From an uncultured Sphingobacteriia bacterium (GTDB lineage Bacteria; Bacteroidota; Bacteroidia; Chitinophagales; Chitinophagaceae), in contig CAMFKK010000057.1 of the NCBI GenBank assembly GCA_945957225.1, positions 1 through 9,689 on the forward strand: 9,689 nt of DNA, read 5' to 3'. Below the pieces are notes generated by a model. It saw only the letters and a program-made list of their open reading frames with translations. It was not told the origin of the DNA and searched no databases. A program made the translations under genes and the position numbers. Positions 4,631 to 9,689 of this stretch are shown here, one piece after another (within the stretch, counting starts at the first letter, position 1; each line of letters starts with the position of its first letter).

Positions 4631-6572
4631 ACATTTGGTTAAGTGCATCATCAAGTGATCTAGGTTTTTCATAATTGGCTCTTTGGTAGGTTTGTTCGGC
4701 TATTTGTTTGATTTCTTTGGTGATTACTTGGGCTTGAAGAAGGCTAGCAGAATCAATTCCATAGCGTTCAACCATTACTTTTCGCTTATCCTTTTTAGCC
4801 CCTATCTGTTCATTATGCCCTTTCTTCATGGCAAGTAAATGTGATAGTCTTGCACGATCTCCCTCTTTGTAATCCGCAATGGCTGCGCTCATTTTTTGGA
4901 ACTCGGTAGCTACAAATCGAAGACTTGCCCCATCTGTGATCAAAACCCTGGTCTTGTCATAAGGGTCATAAATTACCTGTACCTTTTTGCCTACATTCTG
5001 CAAATACAGTTCGTCAGGAATATCATAGATGTACTGCTGTCCATCAAAGGTTACTTTGATACCGCCATTGGTAATGGTGTGACTATGGGTATGTTGTTGG
5101 CCAAAGAGATACAACATTCTTGCATCAGTTATGCGGTGCTGTTGACTCAGTTCACTATTGCCAAAAGCCTCAACCCACATCTGTTGTTTGGTCTTGCCTG
5201 TTTTAGCATCAGGTATCATGCGCATGCGGGTAATAAAGTCATCTATATATTGATACCCCTGCTCAATAGTTGGAAAGTTCTTCTTAACCAAATCAACATT
5301 ATCGGGATTAAGCCTTTTTGTACTAGCAATGTTGGAACCAGCATAATTGGGGTAGAGTTTTAGTATCTGATGCCAAGTAGTACCAAAGGCACGCTCAATG
5401 AATTTTGCTCTTGCAACCTTAGCTGTAGCCGGAGTGAATGTGGCAAGGCTAGAATAGAAAGGCTCCAATGATTTAATACCCCAATGGTCAGTCTGAATCT
5501 GGTCCATCAGGTACCATCCACCTGTTAAGAACTTAATATGATGCATGGCATCTAAGTAGGCTGCTTTTACCAGATCAACGGTGACTGTTTCACCGTAAGA
5601 ATAACCAAGTATGTAATCGTTATGAGCATCCATGATCACAATCAGCTTGTACCTGTAATAGTGATTAGTATACTTCTTGCCCTTGACCATTTTAACCTCC
5701 GTGAAGTATAAATCCAAGTCATTATCATCACTGCCAATCAGTAACATTGGAGCCGATGGGCGGTTACGGTGAATAATCTTACCATAAGTATTATACCACA
5801 CCCCATTTCCCTCTCTTTGAGCCTGAATTAAGTGGTTGTTTTTTCTGCGGTGGTTGCCAACGGTAGCAGGGTCAATTGTCCTGTAATCATTTTTTAAAGC
5901 CCAATCATTATAGACTCTTGCAACTATCACATCATCATGTTGGTTAGGATTGGCAATCAGTTCAAGTAAAATGCTCTCACTTACTTCATCCTTAACCTTT
6001 GCCGCTAGTTTATTGCCAAATCTCCAGTCAACTAAGCACTCATAACCTTTCTCCTGGTATTCTGACATTTTAGTGATCAGTCGCTGGTAGCTGGTAGGAA
6101 GATCTATTTTGTCAGCCTTGATAATATCGCAGACGTGCATCCAAAATGCTGCAAGACTTAGGTTCAACTGCTTTTTCATAATGCGCTTATCTGCATTCAC
6201 CTGGTTAAGCATATTCAGCCAGTTGGCAGCAGTTGTGTACTTGGTAATATGTTCAGTTGGAAGGGTCTTGTTGGAATCGTAACGGTAGGAAAGGAAAAAC
6301 TCATGTGCCTTATGATCTATTTTAACCAAGGCTTTGATTGGTGCCTTTGCCATGTAGGAGTGAACATCACCAAAATATTCATTGAGCTTGGCTTTATGCT
6401 CATCCCTTAGGGTTTCAAACTTGACAAGTGGCTTTCTTCTATCCGCTGGGTCCACAATCATCTGCCAAAATGAACCATTGCGGTGGTTTGCCATCTTTAG
6501 TGTCATCTCCTTCCAACCAGCTGAAAGGAAGTCAGCGTATTCAATCCAGAGTGTATTTTCAATTATCTTCAA
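4629..6572 (-). CDS. MuA-type DDE transposase
   Basis: 647 residues, close to Mu MuA (663). The integrase core starts near residue 275. MLLIGSDDNDLDLYF carries the first acidic position (D282/D283, parallel to NGDG of MuA). YRYKLIVIMDAHNDYILGYS gives the next strands. TDHWG has the second Asp (D362). KFIERAFGT has the Glu (E393), parallel to KPVERAFG of MuA. The following LYPNYAGSNI...NPDN matches the MuA segment HPALAGAY...KPDN. Residues ~1-240 are helical DNA-binding subdomains, ~490-560 a beta-rich domain and the rest a basic helical tail (MKKGHNEQIGAKKDKRK). The only usable start in frame is TTG at 6572: an in-frame TAA lies five codons upstream and the first internal ATG (residue 23) would remove conserved-looking sequence. 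It makes replicative transposition of the phage possible, acting with MuB. Confidence 0.92.
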   Translation of the reverse strand: MKIIENTLWIEYADFLSAGWKEMTLKMANHRNGSFWQMIVDPADRRKPLVKFETLRDEHKAKLNEYFGDVHSYMAKAPIKALVKIDHKAHEFFLSYRYDSNKTLPTEHITKYTTAANWLNMLNQVNADKRIMKKQLNLSLAAFWMHVCDIIKADKIDLPTSYQRLITKMSEYQEKGYECLVDWRFGNKLAAKVKDEVSESILLELIANPNQHDDVIVARVYNDWALKNDYRTIDPATVGNHRRKNNHLIQAQREGNGVWYNTYGKIIHRNRPSAPMLLIGSDDNDLDLYFTEVKMVKGKKYTNHYYRYKLIVIMDAHNDYILGYSYGETVTVDLVKAAYLDAMHHIKFLTGGWYLMDQIQTDHWGIKSLEPFYSSLATFTPATAKVARAKFIERAFGTTWHQILKLYPNYAGSNIASTKRLNPDNVDLVKKNFPTIEQGYQYIDDFITRMRMIPDAKTGKTKQQMWVEAFGNSELSQQHRITDARMLYLFGQQHTHSHTITNGGIKVTFDGQQYIYDIPDELYLQNVGKKVQVIYDPYDKTRVLITDGASLRFVATEFQKMSAAIADYKEGDRARLSHLLAMKKGHNEQIGAKKDKRKVMVERYGIDSASLLQAQVITKEIKQIAEQTYQRANYEKPRSLDDALNQM

Positions 6573-6599
6573 GGCTAAAAATTTCAGTTATGAGTAATG

Positions 6600-6839
6600 C
6601 TAACTATGATTCTCTATTTCGACTGCTGACCTATCAGTCTGAATCTCTTCTTGCTTTGCTAAAAGACTTGCATCCTGAACGTTCTGATGAAATCCAAAAG
6701 CTCTACGCAAAGCACCTTTCACAGTTGATTCTGAAAGACCAAGAGTTGCTTCAATTTTCTCAATCCGATAAAGAATTGTCTGCTTTGATTGGTAAGCTGG
6801 GTGCATAAGGCGCTTTTTTACTCGTATTGTCTTTTTCAT
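6600..6839 (-). CDS. Small HTH-like protein between Ner-like gene and MuA
   Basis: 79 residues with a basic N-terminus (MKKTIRVKKR) and a helix-turn-helix-like stretch at about 22-49 (LYRIEKIEATLGLSESTVKG, then ALRRAFG). The tail is polar. It ends 27 bp before the TTG of the transposase and runs in the operon direction, behind an AT-rich A/T leader typical of Bacteroidota. Caution: an opposite-strand frame over nearly the same bases (6590-6808) also reads like a plausible protein; operon context favours the minus strand. A small regulator is the likely role, by motif only. Confidence 0.6.
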   Translation of the reverse strand: MKKTIRVKKRLMHPAYQSKQTILYRIEKIEATLGLSESTVKGALRRAFGFHQNVQDASLLAKQEEIQTDRSAVEIENHS

Positions 6840-6869
6840 GTTTAAATTTTGAGGTTAAAAGTGGACCGG

Positions 6870-6900
6870 TAGGCATCTGCTTCCCGATCCTGGTTGCCTA
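6870..6900. repeat. Inverted repeat between Ner-like and HTH-like genes
   Basis: TAGGCA (6870-6875) and TGCCTA (6895-6900) are perfect 6-bp arms around a 19-nt loop in the 65-bp spacer 6840-6904. Neither side has a T run, so it is not an obvious terminator. It might be an mRNA structure or a binding site. Confidence 0.3.
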
Positions 6901-6904
6901 TTCC

Positions 6905-7105
6905 CTAAAGAGGTACCGCTTTTTGGACCGCTTGGATAAGTAAATTGTCTTGCTCAATGATTTCCATCACACTTGAGAAAATGGCCTCATTTTCCCTTTC
7001 CCCTCTCATAACCTTCCGAACGTAGTTGTCTGACACCCCATGTATCTTGGCTACTATAGCCGCTACGTCCCTTCTTTTAATGCTGTGCTTCATAGTTTTT
7101 TCCAT
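6905..7105 (-). CDS. Ner/Cro-like small DNA-binding regulator
   Basis: 66 residues, mostly one helix-turn-helix: RRDVAAIVAKIHGVSDNYVR at 11-30 followed by KVMRGERENEAIF. The GVSxxYVRKVxRGER turn/recognition helix is what I expect of small phage regulators in Bacteroidota. It is the first gene of the lytic operon, diverging from the repressor, exactly where Mu has ner. Ner shuts down the early and repressor promoters. The start at 7105 follows AGGGGG ten bases upstream; an ATG four codons later (7093) is an alternative. Confidence 0.75.
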   Translation of the reverse strand: MEKTMKHSIKRRDVAAIVAKIHGVSDNYVRKVMRGERENEAIFSSVMEIIEQDNLLIQAVQKAVPL

Positions 7106-7126
7106 ACTTTTAACCCCCTATGTTTT

Positions 7127-7143
7127 GTACCGCTTTCCGGTAC
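7127..7143. promoter_or_regulatory. Inverted repeat at the early transcription start region
   Basis: GTACCG (7127-7132) and CGGTAC (7138-7143) are perfect arms around CTTTC. The element lies immediately downstream of the early -7 box, so it is at or just after the start site. It could be a second operator type, perhaps for the Ner-like protein, or a 5' hairpin in the early mRNA. Its left part GGTACCGCTTT-like sequence recurs at 6912-6922 in the end of the Ner-like gene (GGTACCGCTTT), without the second arm. Confidence 0.45.
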
Positions 7144-7144
7144 A

Positions 7145-7176
7145 CAAATATAATCTCAATATTTTGAGATTACAAA
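7145..7176 (-). promoter_or_regulatory. Early lytic promoter of Bacteroidota type
   Basis: On the minus strand TTTG (7173-7176) is followed by exactly 20 bases and then TATATTTG (7145-7152). This fits the Bacteroidota -33 TTTG / -7 TAnnTTTG consensus with its usual spacing. It points into the Ner-like gene and the transposition operon. The operator palindrome 7152-7171 fills the spacer, so a bound repressor would exclude sigma factor. Confidence 0.7.
7152..7171. promoter_or_regulatory. Operator palindrome O1
   Basis: AATCTCAA (7152-7159), TATT, TTGAGATT (7164-7171): perfect 8-bp arms with a 4-bp spacer. It lies between the -33 and -7 boxes of the early promoter. Its centre is 30 bp from that of O2, about three helical turns, which would allow co-operative dimer binding on one face. 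Confidence 0.75.
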
Positions 7177-7183
7177 ATATAAA

Positions 7184-7199
7184 TCTCAAAATATTGAGA
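7184..7199. promoter_or_regulatory. Operator palindrome O2 at the repressor start
   Basis: TCTCAA (7184-7189), AATA, TTGAGA (7194-7199): same arms and spacer length as O1. It ends three bases before the repressor ATG at 7203, a position suited to autoregulation of repressor transcription or translation. Confidence 0.7.
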
Positions 7200-7202
7200 A
7201 AA

Positions 7203-7739
7203 ATGGAAAACTTTTTTAAAAGAAACCTGGTTTACCTGAAAGATAAATTTGATGAAACCTACGGTAGCATTGGATTACAAGTTGGTGTATCTGCTAATAC
7301 AGTGGCAAATTGGATTGAAAGGAATAATGAGCCGAAGATGTCTCAATTAGAGATTATAGCTCAAATTTTTGAGATTTCACTTGTTGATTTAATGTATTCT
7401 GATTTATCTGATGTAAACCTAAATTTTGGACAGGATGGTGGTAAAAACACTGAAAATGTAAACCTAAATGTAAACCAACCTGTAAACCTAAATGCCAAAA
7501 AAGGGGCTAAAACAGCCCCAATAGATCAATCAGCAACCCTCTTAGAGGATTCTTTAACACCCCCCCAATCAGAGCAAAATTTAGTTGAAACAATGGCTAC
7601 GGCCATTCGTGGGCTAGAACGGGCAAATGCACGTCTGGAGCAACTTGTAGAGCGGTTGGAGGAGGAAAATAGGCGCTTAAAGTCTGAAATACCGTCAATT
7701 GGTAAAGACTTGGAAGCTGGTAATGCCAGGGCTTCGTAG
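7203..7739 (+). CDS. Phage repressor, XRE-family HTH with coiled-coil C-terminus
   Basis: 178 residues from the ATG at 7203. The frame is open further upstream but that part is the operator region and codes on the other strand for the Ner-like protein. Residues 5-65 form an XRE/Cro-CI-like HTH: the turn is GSIGLQVGVSANTVANWIER (21-40), then EPKMSQLEIIAQIFEIS. Residues 70-98 are a linker with three V-N-L-N repeats. Residues 126-162 are a probable coiled coil (ETMATAIRGLERANARLEQL, then VERLEEENRRLK) likely to mediate oligomerisation. It diverges from the Ner-like gene and points to the phage end, as the c gene does in Mu. It lacks the protease-like C-terminal domain of CI/LexA-type repressors, so RecA-stimulated self-cleavage is unlikely. 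It probably binds O1 and O2. Confidence 0.82.
   Translation: MENFFKRNLVYLKDKFDETYGSIGLQVGVSANTVANWIERNNEPKMSQLEIIAQIFEISLVDLMYSDLSDVNLNFGQDGGKNTENVNLNVNQPVNLNAKKGAKTAPIDQSATLLEDSLTPPQSEQNLVETMATAIRGLERANARLEQLVERLEEENRRLKSEIPSIGKDLEAGNARAS
7360..7376. promoter_or_regulatory. Third operator-like palindrome inside the repressor gene
   Basis: CTCAA (7360-7364), ATTT, TTGAG (7369-7373) has the same spacer length as O1 and O2, and its right half extends to a perfect TTGAGATT (7369-7376). It is about 170 bp from O2 and within codons for IAQIFEI. It may be an auxiliary operator for looping, or chance in AT-rich coding sequence. Confidence 0.4.
7412..7493 (+). repeat. TGTAAACCTAAAT repeats within the repressor linker
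   Basis: The 13-mer TGTAAACCTAAAT occurs at 7412-7424, 7457-7469 and 7481-7493, with a partial copy TGTAAACC at 7469-7476. Each encodes V-N-L-N in the linker between the HTH and the coiled coil. The last two full copies are 24 bp apart. They resemble the TTAACCCTAA pair downstream of the gene. Confidence 0.7.
7497..7519 (-). terminator. Antisense intrinsic terminator inside the repressor gene
   Basis: GGGGCT (7503-7508) and AGCCCC (7514-7519) are perfect arms with a 5-nt loop. On the minus strand the stem is followed directly by six T (from AAAAAA at 7497-7502). It encodes KKGAKTAP in the repressor sense frame, yet has full terminator form only in the opposite direction. It would stop transcripts entering the phage from the flank. 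Confidence 0.55.
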
Positions 7740-7742
7740 GAG

Positions 7743-7763
7743 TTAACCCTAAATTAACCCTAA
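7743..7763. repeat. Tandem TTAACCCTAA pair downstream of the repressor
   Basis: TTAACCCTAA occurs at 7743-7752 and 7754-7763, an 11-bp period close to one helical turn, starting four bases after the repressor stop. Such phased repeats are often protein-binding sites. A weak AACC/GGTT stem followed by eight T (7776-7783) just beyond may terminate the repressor mRNA. Confidence 0.45.
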
Positions 7764-7803
7764 TGGAGCGGTTCGTTTTTTTTGAAAAAATGCCTCAAAA
7801 TCG

Positions 7804-7837
7804 CTGAAACCCGCACTGGTTGTGCATTTTTCGCACT
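7804..7837 (-). other. Candidate phage left end (MuA-binding region)
   Basis: Mu architecture places the left end just beyond the repressor stop. Here CGCACT occurs at 7812-7817 and 7832-7837, exactly 20 bp apart. TGTGCA lies between, and GTGC/GCAC form an inverted repeat (7822-7836). Mu-like elements end in TG...CA. On the plus strand a terminal CA fits best at 7834-7835, giving a left end that begins TGCGAAAAATGCAC on the minus strand. The exact base is a guess without the other end. Confidence 0.35.
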
Positions 7838-7908
7838 TTTTAAGTGTTTAAGTTATTAATCGTTTCGTTTTACCCCCCTTAGTTATTAGGCTGAATTATT
7901 TAATTTTT
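7838..7908. other. Spacer between candidate phage end and outer-membrane gene
   Basis: About 70 bp of AT-rich DNA with a TTTTACCCCCCTTA stretch (7868-7881). No promoter boxes of the TTTG/TAnnTTTG type are visible ahead of the outer-membrane gene, which fits an insertion that displaced its upstream region, or simply a divergent promoter. Confidence 0.4.
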
Positions 7909-8694
7909 ATGATTTTTCTATCTACCCAACTTAAGCATAGGGGATTTATTGTATTGTTTGTTTTACTAAGTTCCTATCAGCTAGTTGCTCAAACCGATTC
8001 CTTATCCGTAGATAAACTTAGAACCGAATCAGGGGTTGACCCAACAAGGGTAAACTCAAGAATTGGATATTCTGTTTTGTATTTTGATAAAGCTGAAAAC
8101 AAAGCCAGTATCAGCAACAAACTCAATCTAACACTGGGTGTCAACAGATGGAGTTTTGCCATTAAACCAGAGATTCTGTCTCTTTATCAAGGTGTTCCGG
8201 GAAAGGGTTTCAGTACAGGATTCGCTGACATGAAATTTTCTATTTTGAATGCATTTTATGTGGGCAAAAAAAGCGCGCTTGCTGGATCAGTAGAATTCAA
8301 TTTGCCTTTTGGGAACCAGGAATTTGGCACGCAGTATTTCTCTGCAACACCTGCCCTCACGTATTCCTATACCATCAATACCAGTTTGTTTGTTGCGGTG
8401 CAACCCCAATACAGTTTTTCCCTAGCAAAGGATTTGCTGTATCCAGACTTGAGTGTATTAACCGTTAGAAATTTTATTGCAAAATTTACCAAATCTGGCA
8501 CGTTCTATGTATTTGAGCCAAGGGCCATTTATGATTTTACTGCCAAGAAATTTGATTTGATTATTTCTCCCATCATTGGTAAATCACTAGGTGCAGGTTT
8601 CAATTTAATTGGGCTAATGGAAATACCAACCAATCAAAACACCAGAAATACCAGAGGCGTTTTGTATCAAATTGGATTTAATAAAAATTTTTAA
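7909..8694 (+). CDS. Outer-membrane beta-barrel protein
   Basis: 261 residues. Residues 1-28 look like a Sec signal peptide: basic KHR, hydrophobic core FIVLFVLLSS and cleavage near VAQ|TD. The mature part alternates polar and hydrophobic residues in many short strands separated by G/N/D turns (for example GFADMKFSILNAFYVGKKSA, LAGSVEFNLPFG, ALTYSYTINTSLFVAVQPQY). It ends in ...NKNF with the terminal aromatic residue required for BAM insertion. The G.ADM.F.. and FNLPFG segments recall the MetA-type phenol-degradation/transporter-like barrel group, but I would only call it a barrel of unknown cargo. It lies just outside the proposed phage end, so it is probably a host gene; a phage-borne moron is the alternative. 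Confidence 0.7.
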   Translation: MIFLSTQLKHRGFIVLFVLLSSYQLVAQTDSLSVDKLRTESGVDPTRVNSRIGYSVLYFDKAENKASISNKLNLTLGVNRWSFAIKPEILSLYQGVPGKGFSTGFADMKFSILNAFYVGKKSALAGSVEFNLPFGNQEFGTQYFSATPALTYSYTINTSLFVAVQPQYSFSLAKDLLYPDLSVLTVRNFIAKFTKSGTFYVFEPRAIYDFTAKKFDLIISPIIGKSLGAGFNLIGLMEIPTNQNTRNTRGVLYQIGFNKNF

Positions 8695-8702
8695 GTTATA
8701 CC

Positions 8703-8873
8703 AATCTCAATTCTCCAGAGATAGATACCATCATGCGCCGCTACCGTCCAGACTATGAATTAATGCAGTAGATGAATGATTTAGAACTGGGCTATTATAT
8801 TGAAAAGACTTTTGAATTGTACAAGTCTGAGAAAGCCAAGAACCGCGGCAGTTTGAGAAGAAGGGATGACTAA
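8703..8873 (+). pseudogene. Stop-interrupted short reading frame, gene remnant
   Basis: One frame reads NLNSPEIDTIMRRYRPDYEL-MQ, a TAG at 8769-8771, then MNDLELGYYIEKTFELYKSE and a basic tail RGSLRRRDD, ending at TAA 8871-8873. The two halves look like one continuous charged, helical C-terminal region broken by a single stop, and no start upstream gives a normal gene. It could instead be a 33-codon gene from the ATG at 8772. Family not recognised. It sits in the gap between the barrel gene and the kinase gene. Confidence 0.4.
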
Positions 8874-8968
8874 AATACTTTTTGTAATAAAGATTGTTTC
8901 TCGATTTTCTAAATAATACATTGTAATAGTGGATTCATTTTGAATTTACATTATTATAATAAAAATTA
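8874..8968. other. AT-rich spacer upstream of the kinase gene
   Basis: 95 bp, very AT-rich, presumably holding the promoter of the kinase/toxin gene. A TTTG at 8881-8884 is visible but no TAnnTTTG at the proper distance, so I do not name a promoter. Confidence 0.35.
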
Positions 8969-9541
8969 GTGAGCAAGAAATTATACATTATTGCAGGTTG
9001 TAATGGTGCTGGTAAAACAACTGCATCTATTACAATTTTACCTGAGATTTTATTTTGTCAAGAATTTATCAATGCAGATGAAATTGCAAATAGATTATCG
9101 CCATCTCAACCAGAAAAAGTTTCAGTGGAAGCAGGTAGGATAATGTTGAATAGAATTAATGAACTCATTGAACATGGTTCAAATTTTGCATTTGAAACAA
9201 CCCTATCTACAAGAAGTTATCATGAAAAGGTAAAACGAGCACAAGAAAAGGGCTATACTGTGATTTTATTCTTTTTTTGGTTGAATTCGGTTGATTTAGC
9301 AATAGATAGAGTGAAAACAAGGGTTTTAGAGGGCGGACACAATATTTTAGAAGATGTTATAGTGAGGAGATATAGCAAAGGGATTTATAATTTATTCAAT
9401 ATTTATATACCTTTAGTTGACGAATTCCTAGTTATTGATAATTCAGAAGTTAAACATGAATTAATTGCTGAAAAGAGAAAGACTTCTGAATTGAAAATTC
9501 TAAATTTTGGAAAATGGAACAAGCTAAAACAAAAAGCGTAA
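8969..9541 (+). CDS. Zeta-toxin-family P-loop kinase
   Basis: 190 residues from GTG at 8969. Walker A is GCNGAGKT at 10-17, the pattern of zeta toxins (AGxNGAGKTT). NADEIA at 35-40 and FETTLS at 75-80 are the substrate-side Asp (D37) and Glu (E76) motifs. RVKTRVLEGGHNI (114-126) with later RRY (133-135) supplies the lid arginines. Classical zeta/PezT toxins phosphorylate UDP-N-acetylglucosamine and block peptidoglycan synthesis; this short single-domain type is widespread in Bacteroidota and Proteobacteria and its substrate is less certain. No epsilon-like antitoxin lies upstream, but a 57-codon gene overlaps the 3' end by 28 bp. Its base composition is clearly more AT-rich than the phage genes. 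No ATG start is available nearby. Confidence 0.82.
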   Translation: MSKKLYIIAGCNGAGKTTASITILPEILFCQEFINADEIANRLSPSQPEKVSVEAGRIMLNRINELIEHGSNFAFETTLSTRSYHEKVKRAQEKGYTVILFFFWLNSVDLAIDRVKTRVLEGGHNILEDVIVRRYSKGIYNLFNIYIPLVDEFLVIDNSEVKHELIAEKRKTSELKILNFGKWNKLKQKA

Positions 9542-9687
9542 ACAAAACTTCAAATAGAAGTGAAGACGCAAATAAGTTTTTAGAAGGACTCGAAAAAGTA
9601 CACAAGAACTTAATAGAATTCAAAAAGAAAATGAATACAGATTTGGTGTATTCTATCAATGGTAAAATTGTTAGGGTTAAGCCCTAA
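9514..9687 (+). CDS. Small gene overlapping the zeta-like gene, possible partner or antitoxin
   Basis: 57 residues starting MEQAKTKSVNKTSNRSED, with a helical middle (KFLEGLEKVHKNLIEFKKKM) and a C-terminal strand pair DLVYSINGKIVRVKP. It overlaps the kinase gene by 28 bp, implying co-expression. From memory, small proteins ending in a similar ...NGKIVxxxP segment accompany zeta-like kinases, so an antitoxin or partner role is reasonable but unproven. The stop lies two bases before the end of the window, and TTAGGG/CCCTAA (9671-9687) forms a 6-bp inverted repeat over its last codons. Confidence 0.6.
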   Translation: MEQAKTKSVNKTSNRSEDANKFLEGLEKVHKNLIEFKKKMNTDLVYSINGKIVRVKP

Positions 9688-9689
9688 AT

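Noticed and set aside
4896..5363. 155-codon plus-strand frame across the transposase gene
   Set aside because: Lies wholly inside the MuA catalytic and C-terminal coding region on the other strand; composition is that of a shadow.
7026..7202. N-terminal extension of the repressor frame upstream of 7203
   Set aside because: It would translate the operator/promoter region and overlap the Ner-like gene antisense. The ATG at 7203 begins exactly at the HTH domain.
9671..9687. TTAGGGTTAA at the window end matches the reverse complement of the TTAACCCTAA pair after the repressor
   Set aside because: Only 10 bp, AT-rich, and inside the last codons of the 57-residue gene. Not enough to propose an attachment site or second phage end.
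1..9689. CRISPR array, tRNA, rRNA, diversity-generating retroelement
   Set aside because: No regularly spaced repeats, no cloverleaf or rRNA-like segments, and no reverse transcriptase or template/variable repeat pair seen, although some Bacteroides transposable phages carry such retroelements.
1..9689. DnaA boxes as targets for the DnaA-like protein
   Set aside because: Reading both strands by eye I found no TTATCCACA-type sites, so its target cannot be proposed from this window.

Overview
The window looks like one end of a Mu-like transposable (pro)phage from a member of the Bacteroidota, together with about 1.8 kb that is probably host chromosome. The Bacteroidota assignment is inferred from several things. 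One promoter matches the TTTG / TAnnTTTG architecture of that phylum. Most starts sit behind A-rich leaders rather than Shine-Dalgarno sequences. The beta-barrel outer-membrane protein ends in F, and base composition is AT-rich. Bases 1-47 are not biological: they are Illumina/Nextera library adapter at the raw contig start, so the phage is cut off there.

Layout, with the phage reading right to left. 7740-7908 holds the probable phage left end and the start of the host flank. 7203-7739 (+) is an XRE-type repressor. It diverges from a small Ner/Cro-like regulator (6905-7105, -) across a compact control region with two TCTCAA-N4-TTGAGA palindromes, one of them inside the spacer of a consensus Bacteroidota promoter. 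The minus-strand early operon follows: a small HTH-like protein (6600-6839), a MuA-type DDE transposase (4629-6572), a MuB-type AAA+ ATPase (3677-4555), an unknown Trp-rich protein (3276-3677), a protein with a DnaA domain IV-like signature (2848-3279), an unknown protein (2544-2834), a single-TM small protein (2371-2541) and a Gam-like DNA-end protector (1866-2384). After a hairpin come an HD-domain phosphohydrolase (1167-1772), a 156-bp spacer, a RecA-like P-loop ATPase (369-1010), a CxxC/WH mini-protein (175-366) and a gene cut by the contig edge (48-178). This mirrors Mu (attL - c - ner - A - B - gam and other early genes). No structural genes are in the window; they would lie beyond position 1.

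The probable host flank (from about 7840) carries an outer-membrane beta-barrel gene (7909-8694), a stop-interrupted short reading frame (8703-8873), and a zeta-toxin/AAA-type kinase gene (8969-9541) overlapped by a 57-codon gene (9514-9687) that ends two bases before the window does.

How the genes probably work together: the repressor holds the early promoter shut by binding the palindromes. On induction the Ner-like protein takes over, MuA and MuB carry out replicative transposition, and Gam protects DNA ends. The remaining early proteins are likely modulators of DNA binding, nucleotide metabolism or host defence. The least conventional elements are the stand-alone DnaA domain IV-like protein, a reverse-strand terminator inside the repressor gene, a duplicated leader element (TTAACCACTAAA) before MuB and the HD gene, and an 11-bp motif shared by the presumed phage end and an internal spacer. 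No tool was run; all family assignments are from motif recognition.
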